16,906 nucleotides of DNA from Dwaynesavagella gallinarum. GTDB taxonomy: Bacteria > Bacillota > Clostridia > Clostridiales > Clostridiaceae. The DNA lies in assembly GCA_019120235.1 (NCBI GenBank), contig DWVN01000003.1:1-16906 (forward strand). The letters run 5' to 3'. The notes beneath the pieces are model-generated. The model did not search any database and had not been told where the DNA came from. It was given only the letters and a program-made list of their open reading frames with translations. Positions 14,321-16,906 of this stretch are shown here, piece after piece. The position numbers and the translations under genes were made by a program. Numbering within the stretch: the first letter of the stretch is position 1; the number at the start of each line of letters is the position of its first letter.

Positions 14321-16906
14321 ATGAAAGTTTTATTAAGAAAGATAGTAGGTATTTGTTGTATTTTTTATGCAATAATTTTTATAAATTTGTTCACATTTTC
14401 AAAATTTGAAAAAGCTATCTCTAAAGAATTAGATGTACCCTTATACATAATTGAAGATGAAAGTTCTAGTGAACTTTTTATAGATAAATCTAATCTTGAA
14501 AAATATAAGATAGAAGAAATTAATTTGATAGATTTAAATTTAAATAAAGAAATTAGTGTATCTCCAGTAAATGAAAGATTTTTTATTTATGAAAAATTAA
14601 AAAACAATAATGAATATGTTTTTCAAGTTAAATTGATAGATAGTACAACGAGAAAAAGAGCTATATATAAATCAAATTTTAAATATCTAGATAATAGATT
14701 TAGTGTTCAAAATATTACGATGAATTCGTGTCAAGTAAATGTTAGTTATGATAGAAAAAATCTTATATTTATAGATGAGATTGGTATTTATACTAAAGAT
14801 AGTGAAAGTAAGAATGAAGGTTATGAATTTAAATTGAAAAAAGATTCTTCTGAATTAAATAATTATAAAAATAGAGTTGAGTTTAAAGAAATTAATTTAA
14901 AACCAAGTAGTACTTATGATATTTATTGCGTAATTAAAATGAACACTAATGTGAATATTGTCTCTAAGAAGAAAATTAAAACTAAAAACTTTGAAATTTC
15001 AGAATTTAAATCAAGAATGGTTTCAGATAGAAAGATAAAATTAGATTGGAGTATTTCTAATAAGAATTTAAAATTTTTGGAAAAAGATTCTATAAAAATA
15101 TACGCAAAAGAATTTGGAGAATTAAATTATTCAGCTGTACCAAACTTTAAAATAACAGATGAAGATGTGTATTCCACAATTATAGAGATGGAAAAGGTAT
15201 CACCTAAATATGAAATAAAAATTGTTTATAATTTATGTGGTAAACAGATTGAAAGAGATATTGAACAAGTTAATGATTTTTATAAATTAAATTCAAATGT
15301 TTCAGTATCTGATTTAAGAAATGTAAAAATAAAATTTGGATTTGATAATAAGTTCAAATTTAAAGATGATGAAATTTTAAATATATACTTGATTGATGAG
15401 GCAAATGATTCTATTTCTCCTCAAAAAATATTTTCTCAAAAAGTAAGTTCTATAGAATTCAATCCATATTACAAGATTGAATTTAATAATTTAAAACTTG
15501 ATAATGATTACAAAATTGCATATGAGATATCTTATAAAGATGGTACAGCAATAAAAATTAAAGAAGATAAATTTAAAACATTAAATTTTGGTATAAAGAA
15601 ATTTGATGTTTCAAGTACTGTAGATAAACAAAATAATTTAAAAGTTAATTTAAGTTGGGAATTATCAAAACCAAAATTTGAATTTTTGGAAGGCGATAAT
15701 TTAGCTATTTATATTAAAGAAAAGAGTTCATCTAATTATCCTAATAAGCCTTATTTTTATAGAGATACTGAATTGAATAATACATTTTCTTTTGACATTG
15801 ATATAAACAATGAGCTTAAAGGAGAATACGACATAAAACTTGTCTACAACGTTGGAGGAAAAGAGTATGTAAATTTCAAAGACTTATATATCAATTACAG
15901 TAAAGAAAATATAAAAACATTCAATAGAAATGTTCCTTTAAATGTTGTGAGTGAAGAGCAAGCTACTGAAAATAAAGAATTTAAAGTTGAAGTTAAGGAT
16001 ACTAAGGCTAATGAAGCTACGTTGGAATTTGTTTATCCGAGAGATTTTCAATTTACAGAAGGAGATATTTTAGAGATATACAAGAAGGAAGAAAAATCTT
16101 CGTCTGCAAAATCAGAAGTTTTATATGCTCAATATATTCATTCAAAAGATGCTGAAGATGATATAAGTAAACCAGAACCTGTTGAACCAGCCCCAGAAGA
16201 ATCGGAAGGACAAGAAGATGAATTGAAAAAAACACATATTATCAAAAAGTTAAATTTAAAATATATGACTTCAGTAACAGTTGATTATTTAGTACCAAAT
16301 AAAGATTATGAGTTTAAGGTTATTTTGAAAACGAAGAATTTAGTAGAAGGTGAAGATGGCTCGAATGGAGCAGTTACTTTGCCAGAGCATGGAGGACCAA
16401 TTTTTTTACCAGAATATGGAGGAAATCCTGTAGGACCTAGTGATGAAGAAGAGGAGGAAAAAGCAGAAAGTATATCTGCTACACCAATTGTACCTGCTGT
16501 GCTAGGGGAACAAGAAGAAACAAATCAAGATGGTACTTCTAGTTTAGAAAAATCAAGGAAAGTGTCATCTAAGAATTCTAGTTTTAAAAATGGAGAAGAT
16601 TCTACTCAATTAAATGAAACCACAGAAACAGTTAATGTTACTACACCAGAATTTAAAATAAAAACATTCATAACTAAAACAATAAGACCAAATAGTGCAG
16701 TATTTGAATGGACAATAAGTGAAAATATAACAAATTTTAATGAAAAAGATAAAGTTGAAATATATGTTAAGAGAAAAATTGTTGGAGGATATCCACCAGG
16801 GAATTCGTTTATAAAAACTGGAGCAGAGATAAATGGTTTGCTTTCTGGAGAAGCAATAGTGCAACACATGAACATGGAGTATACAGCAAAACTTGTTTAT
16901 ACGATA
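14321..16906 (+). CDS. Large secreted or anchored protein with tandem fibronectin-III-like modules (3' end outside the window)
   Basis: The frame is open for 862 codons from ATG 14321 to the last base with no stop, so the protein is longer. GGAGG (14306-14310) lies 10 bases before the ATG. Residues 1-30 are a basic start plus a hydrophobic export or anchor segment. A degenerate module (about 60-126) is followed by six similar beta-rich modules starting near 127, 224, 325, 423, 554 and 778, each about 100 residues. They share a core of aromatic or Trp, then F-x-F/L-x-E-x-D and I-x-I-Y-x-K (for example KFEFLEGDNLAIYIKE), and a closing strand such as YDIKLVYNVGGK. Acidic Pro/Glu-rich linkers break the array at about 611-641 and 676-777. 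The fold resembles fibronectin type III, though no exact family can be named. A surface or adhesion role is inference from export signal and repeats. Confidence 0.75.
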   Translation, partial: MKVLLRKIVGICCIFYAIIFINLFTFSKFEKAISKELDVPLYIIEDESSSELFIDKSNLEKYKIEEINLIDLNLNKEISVSPVNERFFIYEKLKNNNEYVFQVKLIDSTTRKRAIYKSNFKYLDNRFSVQNITMNSCQVNVSYDRKNLIFIDEIGIYTKDSESKNEGYEFKLKKDSSELNNYKNRVEFKEINLKPSSTYDIYCVIKMNTNVNIVSKKKIKTKNFEISEFKSRMVSDRKIKLDWSISNKNLKFLEKDSIKIYAKEFGELNYSAVPNFKITDEDVYSTIIEMEKVSPKYEIKIVYNLCGKQIERDIEQVNDFYKLNSNVSVSDLRNVKIKFGFDNKFKFKDDEILNIYLIDEANDSISPQKIFSQKVSSIEFNPYYKIEFNNLKLDNDYKIAYEISYKDGTAIKIKEDKFKTLNFGIKKFDVSSTVDKQNNLKVNLSWELSKPKFEFLEGDNLAIYIKEKSSSNYPNKPYFYRDTELNNTFSFDIDINNELKGEYDIKLVYNVGGKEYVNFKDLYINYSKENIKTFNRNVPLNVVSEEQATENKEFKVEVKDTKANEATLEFVYPRDFQFTEGDILEIYKKEEKSSSAKSEVLYAQYIHSKDAEDDISKPEPVEPAPEESEGQEDELKKTHIIKKLNLKYMTSVTVDYLVPNKDYEFKVILKTKNLVEGEDGSNGAVTLPEHGGPIFLPEYGGNPVGPSDEEEEEKAESISATPIVPAVLGEQEETNQDGTSSLEKSRKVSSKNSSFKNGEDSTQLNETTETVNVTTPEFKIKTFITKTIRPNSAVFEWTISENITNFNEKDKVEIYVKRKIVGGYPPGNSFIKTGAEINGLLSGEAIVQHMNMEYTAKLVYTI

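Noticed and set aside
16379..16423. LPEHG and LPEYG as sortase anchoring signals
   Set aside because: They are internal, lack the Thr of LPxTG, and are not followed by a hydrophobic segment and basic tail; another beta module follows.
16606..16875. Two overlapping antisense reading frames of 85-89 codons
   Set aside because: They lie opposite the well-supported FN3-like gene, overlap each other in different frames, lack ribosome-binding sites and show no recognisable domain.
1..16906. CRISPR arrays, tRNA/rRNA genes, insertion sequences or prophage genes
   Set aside because: No regularly spaced direct repeats, cloverleaf-like segments, transposase or integrase motifs were seen on either strand.

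Overview
The window is very A+T-rich (about a quarter G+C by eye), uses the standard code (TGG for Trp, no in-frame TGA), and carries every gene on the + strand with Shine-Dalgarno sequences of the AGGAGG type. Together with clostridial-looking PcrA and LigA proteins this points to a low-G+C Firmicute of the class Clostridia. A Clostridium relative or a segmented filamentous bacterium ('Candidatus Arthromitus') would fit, but the genus is inference.

Region 1 (1-4740) is the right-hand part of a BREX type 1 phage-defence locus: the last ~420 residues of brxC, then a full-length pglX methyltransferase starting 5 bases after the brxC stop. A weak hairpin/T-tract terminator follows pglX, and then a new promoter. 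The usual downstream genes pglZ and brxL are absent on this side. Either the locus has an unusual gene order with them upstream of the window, or it is reduced.

Region 2 (4741-7706) is a small wall/surface-like pair: a 677-residue protein made of seven tandem triple-tyrosine (Y_Y_Y, Ig-like) modules with no signal peptide, followed by a secreted or membrane-anchored lytic transglycosylase. A perfect 10-bp inverted repeat flanks a TATAAT and runs into the transglycosylase ribosome-binding site. A strong rho-independent terminator ends the unit.

Region 3 (7707-14230) is a housekeeping operon bounded by two good terminators: rsuA-type 16S rRNA pseudouridine synthase, pcrA helicase, ligA NAD-dependent ligase, and an orphan, divergent family-5 solute-binding-like protein without a lipobox. 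PcrA and LigA act together in DNA repair and replication maintenance; the binding protein has no permease or ATPase next to it.

Region 4 (14231-16906) holds the start of a large secreted or membrane-anchored protein that is open to the window end (862 codons, no stop). It has at least six fibronectin-III-like modules of about 100 residues, broken by acidic Pro/Glu-rich linkers.

No tRNA, rRNA, CRISPR array, insertion sequence or integrase was seen.
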